Positions 17,218 through 24,627 of a DNA stretch of 64,000 nucleotides are shown one piece after another. A program made the translations under genes and the position numbers. Location: the NCBI RefSeq assembly GCF_005280735.1, contig NZ_CP040078.1, forward strand, positions 3,596,001-3,660,000. Direction: 5' to 3'. The number at the start of each line of letters is the position of its first letter. The stretch's first letter is position 1. The DNA comes from Trinickia violacea. GTDB taxonomy: Bacteria > Pseudomonadota > Gammaproteobacteria > Burkholderiales > Burkholderiaceae. The notes beneath the pieces were generated by a model. That model was not told the DNA's origin, ran no database searches, and saw nothing but the letters and a program-made list of their open reading frames with translations.

Positions 17218-17835
17218 ATGACAGACCCAGGGATTGTGCCAATTAGCGGGGCCCTATCGAGGCCAATGGAGCGTCTGTTCCGTGCTGGCGGTTTTGCCCT
17301 TGCCTTTGGCTTTTCTGGTCTCTTCTTGATAGTCTTTTCCGGAATTGCGGGAACCTACGAGGGCTCGCTAAGATTTCCCATTTTTTCGGTCGGCTGCTTG
17401 CTGACATTTTCCTGTCTAGCCTACTTTGTCTTTACTGGACTGAAAGCGAAGGAGGTAGCGAGATCGGTGAAGGAAGATCTCCCTCTCCTAGACGCCCTGC
17501 AACACACGGCGTATCAAGTTGCCGAAGTCGCATCAGTATCCCAGGCGTTGGCTTTCAGGCACTTAGCAAAAATACAAGCGGCAATCGAAGTGATCACTCC
17601 TCTTTTGGAAAAGTGGCCCCCGGTCAGAGAACTCGCCAAGAAGGCTGGACTAACTGATTCCGCAAAAGCAGCATCGGTCATAGTCGCCGCAACCGAGGGC
17701 ACGAAGGAGACTATTCAGAATCTTCAGGAGGCGATTCGTCTTGGCGACCTGAAAGAGGTTAAGAAGTATGGTAAGCAACTTGACCGACTGCTAGCCGACT
17801 TGAAGTCAGTGCTAAAAGCCGATGGAGACGAGTAA
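17218..17835 (+). CDS. Hypothetical two-helix membrane protein with coiled C-terminus
   Basis: A 205-residue unknown. Two helices are at about 26-48 (ALAFGFSGLFLIVFSGIAG) and 56-75 (SVGCLLTFSCLAYFVFTGL). A cytoplasmic helical region of about 125 residues follows, rich in Ala, Leu and Lys (VAEVASVSQALAFRHLAKI, TKETIQNLQEAIRLGDLKE), likely coiled coil. The start has a good AGGAG at 17203-17207. The layout of two helices plus a soluble helical tail recalls membrane effectors of defence or contact-dependent systems, but no family match is claimed. Confidence 0.7.
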   Translation: MTDPGIVPISGALSRPMERLFRAGGFALAFGFSGLFLIVFSGIAGTYEGSLRFPIFSVGCLLTFSCLAYFVFTGLKAKEVARSVKEDLPLLDALQHTAYQVAEVASVSQALAFRHLAKIQAAIEVITPLLEKWPPVRELAKKAGLTDSAKAASVIVAATEGTKETIQNLQEAIRLGDLKEVKKYGKQLDRLLADLKSVLKADGDE

Positions 17836-17895
17836 CCCCAAGGAAAAAGGGACAAGCAGATTTTCGCGTACAAGAAACGGTTAGTACGATGGTTT

Positions 17896-18090
17896 GTGGA
17901 CTGGACCGATAGCTGGAGTCACGAGTTTCACGAAGCAATCGAGACAAAGATTCGGGCGGAATATTCACGTACGTTTTCGAATCCCGAATGTGGCTCAGTA
18001 GATTTCGAACAGATGGACAAACAGATGCGGCAAATGCGCGAGTTCTACTACGCGAGAATGATCAACACGTCGATGCTGCTATCGACGTAG
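17896..18090 (+). CDS. Possible small protein or gene fragment
   Basis: A 64-codon frame from GTG, in the same phase as the preceding gene beyond its stop, with no good ribosome-binding site. The peptide (HEFHEAIETKIRAEYSRTF, MDKQMRQMREFYY) is charged and helical. In the +2 phase the last 80 bp continue as a plausible sequence DAAIDVAVYLYGTLES to 18149. The stretch may therefore be a frameshifted remnant of a longer gene rather than a working small protein. Confidence 0.3.
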   Translation: MDWTDSWSHEFHEAIETKIRAEYSRTFSNPECGSVDFEQMDKQMRQMREFYYARMINTSMLLST

Positions 18091-18256
18091 CCGTTTACCT
18101 GTACGGCACGCTTGAGTCCACTACGAGCAAGGCGGCACACCGGCACTAGACGCCACCGCAACCGCACTTACGAATTGGAAGACAGGAATAGATGATGTCC
18201 GACGAAGTCACCAAATCTACTTGAAAGCCGCGGTTCTTACGGAGCGAGGTGAACAC

Positions 18257-18892
18257 ATGCATGGAAAAGAAAAGTCGACCAAAGTAACCAATGTACAGTT
18301 AACGAGATACGGCAACGCGTTCACTAATTTTGCCGTACATGATGAGTTGGACCAGCTGATCAACATGCCGGGCGCGATCAAAGCAACGCGTGAAACAAAT
18401 ATCGTCGCCGACCGATGCACCGTGATCATCAGCGTGCCAAAGAATTGGGGGGGCTCCTTTGGTGAACACCCGGGTCATTGTGGCATCGTTTTGTGGAAAT
18501 CCAATACCCGCCAATACCAGAGCTTTGGCATTCTGATGGACGGCTCGTTCATGGACGAGGAAGTCAACGTTCACAACGACACCTTGAAAAGAGATACCGC
18601 GTTCGGGATATGGTATTTCACTGTGGCAATCAATCCGGCGACGTACGAACGCATGCGCAGCCGGATGGAAACGCTGGGCGTGAAGAAAGTTGGCTACGGA
18701 AAGTTTTTCGTTGCCCGCGGATGGAGTGAGGAAGGCTCATATAGCTGCGTCACCGCGGTCGATACCATACTTTGCGCCGGCGGCCTTTCAAGGGGAATCG
18801 CCTCCATGTCATCGACGCCGTATGCCTATGCACAGACTTTCACAACGATTGGGTGGTACGTCTCCTATGCGGATAACATGAAGCACATGTGA
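18257..18892 (+). CDS. Candidate permuted papain-like (NlpC/P60-type) protein
   Basis: A 211-residue protein, not firmly recognised. A histidine in the context EHPGHCGIVLW (about residue 75) comes before a cysteine in SYSCVTAVDTILCAGG (about residue 175) and a late STPYAYAQTF. The His-before-Cys order and the TP near the end fit permuted NlpC/P60 or YiiX-like folds, used by cell-wall amidases and some secreted effectors. No signal peptide is seen. The ATG at 18257 was chosen because GAGGTGAAC precedes it; the open frame reaches back to a TTG at 18221. Neighbours are small membrane proteins, which could be immunity partners (inference). Confidence 0.6.
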   Translation: MHGKEKSTKVTNVQLTRYGNAFTNFAVHDELDQLINMPGAIKATRETNIVADRCTVIISVPKNWGGSFGEHPGHCGIVLWKSNTRQYQSFGILMDGSFMDEEVNVHNDTLKRDTAFGIWYFTVAINPATYERMRSRMETLGVKKVGYGKFFVARGWSEEGSYSCVTAVDTILCAGGLSRGIASMSSTPYAYAQTFTTIGWYVSYADNMKHM

Positions 18893-19381
18893 GCAGCACG
18901 CGAAGCTGCGCCACTCGTAAGGGCGTTCGAGTTGGCAGATCTCGAAGGTCTCAACACTCTCCCAGCAGGCCGCAATGACCGCGATATCTGTAAGTACCGT
19001 GTGTGTGCTGATTTGAATTATTAAAGCGGAAGCCAACGGCGCCGTTTTGGGTGATCTCGACTTTGGTCGTAGTGGGCGCACTCGGCTGGTTGTTGCCGTC
19101 TTCCAACATGACGAGCAAAATCATGTTCGCCGTAGGCATCTTGGGCGGTTACCTTGCATTCGGAGCAGCGAAAAAACAGCGATAGTTACGAAGGAAAAGC
19201 AAGGCAGACGGCTTCAGGCGTGTTCACCTCGCTCTCGCCGAAGAAGTTGCGACGGGCGACAGAATCACACTTACACTGCTGAGAAACGTTGGACCAAATG
19301 AGGATATCAATGAGGCTGAGCGAGTCGCAATCCGCGGATCGAACTGCACGTTGAACGACCAAGAAAACATGCGAGGGCAGA
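18893..19381 (+). other. Gene-poor stretch with decayed or very short frames
   Basis: 489 bp containing no gene of normal size. Besides the short membrane frame at 19051-19185, a coherent frame without a usual start runs from 19186, directly after the TAG at 19183, to the TGA at 19402-19404. It includes LALAEEVATGDRITLTLL and NEDINEAERVAIRG. The two pieces are in one phase, so they may be a single gene with a nonsense codon, or two remnants. The rest (18893-19011) shows nothing. Confidence 0.4.
19051..19185 (+). CDS. Short two-helix membrane peptide (44 aa) or fragment
   Basis: A 44-residue frame starting at GTG. It has two hydrophobic segments, ISTLVVVGALGWLLP and IMFAVGILGGYLAFGA, separated by SSNMTSK, and a basic end (AAKKQR). 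The same phase is open upstream to 19012 (FELLKRKPTAPFW) but without a standard start codon, so the true N-terminus is uncertain. It fits the run of small membrane proteins in this island, but may be a truncated gene. Confidence 0.35.
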   Translation: MISTLVVVGALGWLLPSSNMTSKIMFAVGILGGYLAFGAAKKQR

Positions 19382-19747
19382 ATGGCAAATCGAGAAGGCA
19401 TTGACACGTTTCGCGACGAGGAAGCGACATGGAGCACAAAGGCCATGTTCTACTCGTTCATTCATATCTCTTTTGGCGTCGCCGCGATTGTGCTGTCCAG
19501 TCTTGTGGCGAGCAAGCCGCCACTTCTGCATGGCAATGACGCTCTATACCAAAACTTGTCATGGGCCGCGGCGCTGTGCACTGCGCTTTTGACATTTTTC
19601 TCTGCGGCAAAGCGAGCAAGTCAGTTCCGAAGAGCTGCGCGAGTGCTCGACACGGAAATTGCCCGGTTTGACGGAGACCCCTCCTACACGATTAATCACG
19701 TTGTCAGAGCACGTGACGCCGCGGTAAGGCTCATCGAGCACGACTAG
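19382..19747 (+). CDS. SLATT-like two-helix membrane protein
   Basis: A 121-residue protein. Residues 18-40 (KAMFYSFIHISFGVAAIVLS) and about 57-75 (LSWAAALCTALLTFFSAAK) are membrane helices. A soluble tail follows with SQFRRAARVLDTEIARFDGD. This layout, a helix pair and then R-x-A-x-x-x-L-x-x-E-I-x-x-F, resembles the SLATT 2TM effector domain associated with SMODS/SLOG nucleotide-signalling defence systems. No nucleotidyltransferase or SLOG gene is adjacent. GAGGGCAG precedes the start. The next gene begins 23 bp downstream, so the two are probably one operon. The family call is from memory of motifs. Confidence 0.6.
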   Translation: MANREGIDTFRDEEATWSTKAMFYSFIHISFGVAAIVLSSLVASKPPLLHGNDALYQNLSWAAALCTALLTFFSAAKRASQFRRAARVLDTEIARFDGDPSYTINHVVRARDAAVRLIEHD

Positions 19748-19770
19748 GAAAACGGGAAAGGAGACGCGCG

Positions 19771-20331
19771 TTGGCCTGGGATTTCACCGTCAAGATTACG
19801 GACGTAGCAATTATCGTAGCCACTTTCATGGGTCCGATCGCAGCCGTCCAAGCGCAAAAATGGCTGGAGCGTGGCAGGGACGTAAAGCAGAGACGGATAG
19901 CCATATTCCGCGCGCTCATGGCTACTAGGGCCAATGTGCTTGCGCCGGCTCACGTAGAAGCTCTGAATTCGATCCCAATCGACTTCTTCGGCCGCTCGCA
20001 AAGCCTTAAGGACGTCATAGCCGCCTGGAACGTTTTGCTAGACCATCTGAATGCTCGAAATCCGCCCGACATGAACCGCTGGGGGGAGCGTCGTGTGGAG
20101 CTCTTTATTTCGCTGCTGTTCAAGATATCGCAGTGTTTGGGCTATGAGTTTACGGAGCTTGATCTGAAAAATGATTTTTATGCGCCGCAAGGACATCAGG
20201 CCGTTCAAACAGATCAGGAAGTAATCCGAAGAGGTTTTGCGGAGGTCTTTTCGGGCGCGCATCCGTTCCCGGTAGAAATCCGCAATCCGCCCGGTGCGCC
20301 GGCTGCTCCAGCGCAGCAGCGCGACCAATAG
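19771..20331 (+). CDS. DUF6680-like protein
   Basis: A 186-residue protein. The N-terminus ITDVAIIVATFMGPIAAVQAQKWLER is one hydrophobic helix followed by KQRRIAIFRALMATRANVLAPAHVEALNSIP, which I recognise as the conserved block of the DUF6680 family (function unknown). The C-terminus is Pro/Ala rich (NPPGAPAAPAQQ). The start is a TTG supported by a strong AAAGGAG 7 bases upstream. It follows the SLATT-like gene by 23 bp. The pairing suggests a membrane effector and partner; the role in defence is inference. Confidence 0.72.
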   Translation: MAWDFTVKITDVAIIVATFMGPIAAVQAQKWLERGRDVKQRRIAIFRALMATRANVLAPAHVEALNSIPIDFFGRSQSLKDVIAAWNVLLDHLNARNPPDMNRWGERRVELFISLLFKISQCLGYEFTELDLKNDFYAPQGHQAVQTDQEVIRRGFAEVFSGAHPFPVEIRNPPGAPAAPAQQRDQ

Positions 20332-20511
20332 GAAAAGCGTCCATGCGTCGCATTGCTTCGGCGCAGCAGCCATCAACCGCGAAATGCGGATACCCGTTAT
20401 TTATATAGGGCGAATGCGGTCTGGAACGTTCCGTCTCTTCCGAGCGGCTCGGTCGACGGCAAGGTTGCGGCGGCGGCGATTCACTCGCAAGCAAGCGCAT
20501 CACCGCCCTTC
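20332..20511. other. Right edge of accessory island
   Basis: 180 bp between the DUF6680-like gene and the 3' end of the hydrolase gene. No gene, tRNA or clear repeat is seen. Composition returns to the GC-rich chromosomal type within this gap. Confidence 0.35.
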
Positions 20512-21321
20512 CTACACGCCCACAATAAAACTCCCCATCCGCTCCCACATTTCCACCGGGTTCGAGTACATAGGAAAGTGTCCGCAGCGCGATATCTCCG
20601 CCAACTGCACGCCGTGTTCGCGCAGATGCGGCAGATACGACAGCGAAGCGTTCTGCTCCCCGTACATGAACATCCGCGGAAACGGGAGCGACAGAAACTT
20701 CGTCATCAGATCCCCATGGTCGGAAAGCCGGACCATGGACGTGAAGATGCCCCTTACCGCCTCGGCACGCACCTTATATTTCAAGCTCGCCGCATAGAGC
20801 GAGCACGAATGGAACGGCGAGTGCCACGTTCGCTCGATGAAGTCCTCGAAAAAAGCCTCCGCGGTGTCGGCGGGATAGTCGACGACCTGCCGGCTCAAGA
20901 AGCAGTCTTCCGGAGCCACGTTGCCTTCGATGTCGGTAAAGCTGAGCACGCGCCCCGGTTCCGCGTGAGCCAGCATGAGCGCCGTGAGACCGCCCATCGA
21001 ATGGCCGACCAGATGGAATTGCCGGATGTCGAAGCGGTCGAGAACGGCCTTCGCCGTCGCGACGAGAAACGGAATGGAGACCGCCGACAAGTCAGCGCAT
21101 CGTGTCGCGCCGCAGCCCGGAGCATCGTAGGCGAGCACGGCATGACCGGCGAACGCGGGATAGTGAACGATGTCCGCATAGTCCTCCTTGGTCGAACCGA
21201 AGCCGTGCAAAAAGACAATCGGCGCGAGTTCGCCCGCGCGATGCATCGTGGCGATGTCGAGTTCGACGCCTTCCACGGACACGGCCACCGTATCCTTTGC
21301 CATTTCACGCTGCATCGACAT
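20512..21321 (-). CDS. Alpha/beta-fold hydrolase
   Basis: A 269-residue serine hydrolase. The oxyanion region PIVFLHGFGSTKEDY is near residue 34, the nucleophile elbow GHSMGG near residue 105, and the catalytic His in RCGHFPMYSNP near residue 250. The acid is probably in the MFMYGEQNA or upstream loop. It is the last gene of the minus-strand operon with the aminotransferase and three RraA-like proteins, overlapping the aminotransferase stop by 17 bp. It may cleave a C-C or ester bond in the same catabolic route. The first ATG (21321) has GGGGAAGG upstream. Confidence 0.88.
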   Translation of the reverse strand: MSMQREMAKDTVAVSVEGVELDIATMHRAGELAPIVFLHGFGSTKEDYADIVHYPAFAGHAVLAYDAPGCGATRCADLSAVSIPFLVATAKAVLDRFDIRQFHLVGHSMGGLTALMLAHAEPGRVLSFTDIEGNVAPEDCFLSRQVVDYPADTAEAFFEDFIERTWHSPFHSCSLYAASLKYKVRAEAVRGIFTSMVRLSDHGDLMTKFLSLPFPRMFMYGEQNASLSYLPHLREHGVQLAEISRCGHFPMYSNPVEMWERMGSFIVGV

Positions 21322-22549
21322 GGCCTTCCCCAGTGAGCGATTGGCAGAAGCGCTGGATCGCGCGGCAAGCGTGGATCAACGCCTCATCGTCCAGCGCATA
21401 GGCGATGCGGATATAGGGGCCGAGGCCGAATGCGCTGCCCGGCACGACCGCCACGCCCGCCTCGTCCAGCAATGCGCCGGCGACGTCCTCGTCGTCGTTG
21501 AGCGGCGCGCCGGCCGCCGTCCGCTTACCGATCAGCGCCTGGCAGGACGCGAAGGCATAAAACGCGCCGCCAGGTTTGGCGCAAACGAGTCCGGGCGCCT
21601 GATTCAGCAGTTCCACCATCAGATCGCGCCGCTGCTCAAACACGGAGCAGGCTTCTTTGATGAACTGCTGCGGGCCGGTCAACGCGGCCAGGGCCGCATG
21701 CTGCGAGATCGAACTCGCGCCCGAGGTCTGCTGCCCCTGAAGCGTTTCCATCGCGTTCAGCAGCCAGCGGGGCCCGGTTCCATAGCCGATGCGCCACCCT
21801 GTCATCGCATAAGCCTTCGATACGCCGTTCATCGTCAGCACGTGCGGCATCAGGCGAGGCTCGACCTCGGCGATCGTGTGGAACGGCGCACCGTCGAAGA
21901 TCAGGTGCTCGTAGATGTCGTCCGACAGCACGAGCACGTGCGGATGGTCGAGCAGCACCGCGGCCAGCGCCGCGAGTTCCGCGCGGGAGTAGACGGCACC
22001 GGTGGGGTTCGACGGCGAGTTCAGGATCAGCCAGCGCGTGCGCGGACCGATCGCGCGCGCCAGCGCTTCGGGTGTGAGCTTGAAGCCGCTCTCGGCGTCG
22101 CAGGCCACGATCACGGCCTTCGCGCCGCACAACTGAACCATCTCCGGATAGCTCACCCAGTATGGCGCGGGCACGATCACCTCATCGCCTTCGTCGAGCG
22201 TCGCCGCGAGCGCGTTATAGATCACCTGCTTGCCGCCGCTGCAAACGATCGTGTCCTCCCAGCCGACCTCGAGGCCGTTCTCGCGCCGGAATTTCGCGGC
22301 GACCGCCTCGCGCAGCGCCCGCATGCCGGCGACCTGCGTGTAGCGCGTATGGCCCGCGCGAATGGCGTCGATCGCCGCGTCGCGGATGTGCGCGGGCGTG
22401 TCGAAGTCGGGCTCGCCCGCGCTCAGCGAGATGACGCTCGCGCCGGACGCGCGGCGCGCCGCGACGCGGTCCATCATGCGATACGTCGCCGACGGCCGCG
22501 TCTTGGCCAGATGCGTGCTCAGCTTGTGCCCATCCGTGACCGTGCTCAT
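21305..22549 (-). CDS. PLP-dependent class I/II aminotransferase (AspC-like)
   Basis: A 414-residue fold-type I aminotransferase. It shows SLSAGEPDFDTPAHI (residues about 30-45), the SNPTGAVYS loop near 180, LSDDIYEHLIF with its PLP-binding Asp and Tyr, and the Schiff-base lysine in MNGVSKAYAMTGWRIGYG. It moves an amino group between an amino acid and an oxo-acid, probably pyruvate or oxaloacetate linked, since the neighbours make those products. The ATG at 22549 overlaps the previous stop as ATGA, so translation is coupled, and GGAG lies upstream. A longer frame to 23098 only overlaps the neighbour out of phase. Confidence 0.92.
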   Translation of the reverse strand: MSTVTDGHKLSTHLAKTRPSATYRMMDRVAARRASGASVISLSAGEPDFDTPAHIRDAAIDAIRAGHTRYTQVAGMRALREAVAAKFRRENGLEVGWEDTIVCSGGKQVIYNALAATLDEGDEVIVPAPYWVSYPEMVQLCGAKAVIVACDAESGFKLTPEALARAIGPRTRWLILNSPSNPTGAVYSRAELAALAAVLLDHPHVLVLSDDIYEHLIFDGAPFHTIAEVEPRLMPHVLTMNGVSKAYAMTGWRIGYGTGPRWLLNAMETLQGQQTSGASSISQHAALAALTGPQQFIKEACSVFEQRRDLMVELLNQAPGLVCAKPGGAFYAFASCQALIGKRTAAGAPLNDDEDVAGALLDEAGVAVVPGSAFGLGPYIRIAYALDDEALIHACRAIQRFCQSLTGEGHVDAA

Positions 22550-23196
22550 GCGCTTTTTCTCCATTGCGTCAGACCCATCAACTCGAGCGTGCTCGCGCCT
22601 TGTGCGAGCTGTTCCATCATCACCGCCTCTTTCGCGGCGCGCGCTTCGCCCGACACGATCGTGCGCTCCGCCTCGGCAGCGGGAATCACGATGACGCCGT
22701 CGTCGTCCGCCACCACTAAATCGCCCTCGGCAACCGGTACGCCCGTGAACATCATCGGTTGCCCGACCGAGGGCGCGCTGGCTTTCAGGGTGCCGCGCAC
22801 CGAGATGCCGCGTGCGAAGACCGGGAAGCCGCGCGCCGTCATCGCTGCAACGTCTCTTACGCCGCCATCGATCACCAGGCCGACAACGCCGGCGGCTTCG
22901 GCCGCGACCGTCAGGACTTCCCCCCAGTAACCGGCCACGAAATTGCTCGTGCTCACCACGAGCACACTGCCGCGCGGCACGCGCTCCATTGCGATGTGAA
23001 TCGCCAGGTTGTCTCCGGGCGAGCAAACGAGCGGATAGGCGGGAGCGGCGACAAAGGCCCCGCTCCAGATGCTGCGCACGAGCGGATCGACGGCGCATGG
23101 CAGACCCGACGCCTCATAGAGCGTGGCGCTGCCCAACGCCCGCGCTCGTGAAGCGAAGTCCGCCGGCAGCGCCGACGGGGAACGCGATTCGCTCAT
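22546..23196 (-). CDS. RraA-like / HMG-CHA aldolase family protein (copy 3)
   Basis: A 216-residue member of the RraA/4-hydroxy-4-methyl-2-oxoglutarate aldolase family, cytoplasmic and usually oligomeric. The signature GLVIDGGVRDVAAM contains the Arg and Asp used for substrate and metal binding in the aldolases. FARGISVRGTLKASAPS and VVADDDGVIVIP also match. Family members split oxo-acid aldols into pyruvate plus an oxo-acid, or decarboxylate oxaloacetate. It is joined by ATGA overlaps to the genes on both sides. It is clearly paralogous to the next two genes but only distantly similar, so substrates probably differ. Confidence 0.88.
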   Translation of the reverse strand: MSESRSPSALPADFASRARALGSATLYEASGLPCAVDPLVRSIWSGAFVAAPAYPLVCSPGDNLAIHIAMERVPRGSVLVVSTSNFVAGYWGEVLTVAAEAAGVVGLVIDGGVRDVAAMTARGFPVFARGISVRGTLKASAPSVGQPMMFTGVPVAEGDLVVADDDGVIVIPAAEAERTIVSGEARAAKEAVMMEQLAQGASTLELMGLTQWRKSA

Positions 23197-23858
23197 GACG
23201 CCCTCCGCTGCAGCGTGTGGTAACCGAGCGCTTCGCGCGCCTCGCGCAGCGTCTTGCCTTCAGCGATCCGAGCGCGAATATCGGCTTCCACGGCTTCGAT
23301 CTCGCGTGCCACGGCGGCCACTTCATGCGCACGGTCGCGCGGCACCGCGACGACGCCGTTCGCATCGGCCACGATGATGTCGCGAGCGCAAACGCGGGCG
23401 GTGCCGATGGAAACGGGCGCATTGACCGCATCGACCTGCACCCGGTCCTTGCCGGTGCGCATAAATCGCCCTTTCGTGAAGAGCGGGTAGCCATCGCCCA
23501 GCGCCTTCGTCACGTCGCGGCACACGCCGTCGATGACGGTCCCGGCAATCTTTCGAACCCCGGCGTATTGGGTCATGATGTCGCCCCACACCGTGCAGTC
23601 CGTGCGTCCGCCGTTGTCGATCACCACCACGTCGCCGTCCGCGACGTCATCGATGAAATCGCCGACCGTGCCCGGCGGCGTGCTGGCCGTGACATACCTG
23701 ACCGTGAAGGCCGGCCCGACGACGACGCCCGCGTAGTAGGCGAGCGGCATGATGCCGAGGCACTGCCCCGGCAAGCCCAGCTTGTCCATGGCATCCGATA
23801 CGCCGGGCGTATCGAGCCCTGCGAACAACGCAACCAGATCCCGATCCTCTTGATTCAT
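23193..23858 (-). CDS. RraA-like / HMG-CHA aldolase family protein (copy 2)
   Basis: A 221-residue RraA-family protein beginning MNQEDRDLVALF. The core signature is GTVIDGVCRDVTKA, and the loop DCTVWGDIMTQYA precedes it. The family Asp and Arg are retained, so aldolase or oxaloacetate decarboxylase activity is plausible. The ATG at 23858 overlaps the upstream stop as ATGA, which fixes the start; a longer frame to 24413 runs through the neighbour out of phase. It is the middle member of the tandem set. Confidence 0.88.
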   Translation of the reverse strand: MNQEDRDLVALFAGLDTPGVSDAMDKLGLPGQCLGIMPLAYYAGVVVGPAFTVRYVTASTPPGTVGDFIDDVADGDVVVIDNGGRTDCTVWGDIMTQYAGVRKIAGTVIDGVCRDVTKALGDGYPLFTKGRFMRTGKDRVQVDAVNAPVSIGTARVCARDIIVADANGVVAVPRDRAHEVAAVAREIEAVEADIRARIAEGKTLREAREALGYHTLQRRAS

Positions 23859-24523
23859 CGCGCGGCTCCTTGCTGAATGGCATCGAATTCCTTGTCGTGC
23901 ATGACCTCCGCGACCGACCGGCCGGCGCGCACGGCCTGCACCATGCCGTCCTGGCGCCGCGAGATGCGGTGACCCAGCTCGATCACCTCCTCGATGCGCG
24001 CTGCCGCGACGAACACGGTTCCGCAGCGGTCGGCGATGACGTAGTCGTCTTCGTGCACGACCACGCCGGCGACCGTGACGGGCTGTCCCGACGACACCTG
24101 CACGACCCGGTTGCGCGCGCTGATCATCGTCACGCCGCGGCCGTAGACCGGGTAGCCGATCGCTTCGCTGCCTTCGATGTCGCGGCTCATGCCGTCGATC
24201 ACCGAGCCGCGAATGCCTTTGACGTGCGCCGCATTCGCGAGGATGTCGCCCCAGCAAGAAATGCCGTCGATGCCGCCGGCGATCACGAGAACGCGATCCT
24301 GTGACCGGATCTCGGCAACGACCGGCGTGATCAGATGAACGGTCGGCTTCGTATCCGTCTTCGGGCCGAGCTGGATCGTGCTGGCCCGGCCGACGATTTT
24401 CGGGCAGTCCCACAGCGGCCGCAGCCCGAACGTGGCGCCGGGCAGGCCGAGGAAATCGAGCGCATCCGACACCGTGTTGGTGTCGAGCGCGGCGAGGCGG
24501 TCAAGCAGCGAAGAAGAGGGCAT
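23855..24523 (-). CDS. RraA-like / HMG-CHA aldolase family protein (copy 1, first gene of operon)
   Basis: A 222-residue RraA-family protein (LAALDTNTVSDALDFLGLPG at the N-terminus). The signature is GSVIDGMSRDIEGSEA, with ISCWGDILANAA before it and VIADRCGTVFVAA after. It is the first gene of a five-gene minus-strand operon and faces a LysR regulator across a 104-bp promoter region holding a good LysR-type inverted repeat. Three paralogues in one operon suggest a heteromeric enzyme or successive aldol and decarboxylation steps (inference). Confidence 0.88.
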   Translation of the reverse strand: MPSSSLLDRLAALDTNTVSDALDFLGLPGATFGLRPLWDCPKIVGRASTIQLGPKTDTKPTVHLITPVVAEIRSQDRVLVIAGGIDGISCWGDILANAAHVKGIRGSVIDGMSRDIEGSEAIGYPVYGRGVTMISARNRVVQVSSGQPVTVAGVVVHEDDYVIADRCGTVFVAAARIEEVIELGHRISRRQDGMVQAVRAGRSVAEVMHDKEFDAIQQGAAR

Positions 24524-24580
24524 GGCAGTTCGGCATGGAGTTGCGATGCCGTACTTTCGAGCCTACAGTTCCATATGTAA

Positions 24581-24597
24581 ATTCCGAAAAATGGAAT
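24581..24597. promoter_or_regulatory. LysR-type operator in the rraA-like/LysR divergent region
   Basis: ATTCCGAAAAATGGAAT is a perfect 5-bp inverted repeat (ATTCC-N7-GGAAT) containing the T-N11-A core of LysR recognition sites. An outer TTCCAT at 24569-24574 also pairs with ATGGAA at 24591-24596. It lies 31 bp upstream of the LysR start and about 60 bp upstream of the first RraA-like gene. Confidence 0.65.
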
Positions 24598-24627
24598 CAT
24601 TCGATACGCTCGACCTATCAATCGATC

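Noticed and set aside
15100..20500. Island as a complete prophage or integrative element
   Set aside because: No integrase, transposase, tRNA attachment site or terminal repeat could be found in the sequence.
22550..23098. N-terminal extension of the aminotransferase
   Set aside because: Out-of-phase reading of the RraA-like gene; the ATGA overlap at 22546-22549 fixes the start.
23859..24413. N-terminal extension of the middle RraA-like gene
   Set aside because: Out-of-phase reading of the upstream paralogue; the ATGA overlap at 23855-23858 fixes the start.
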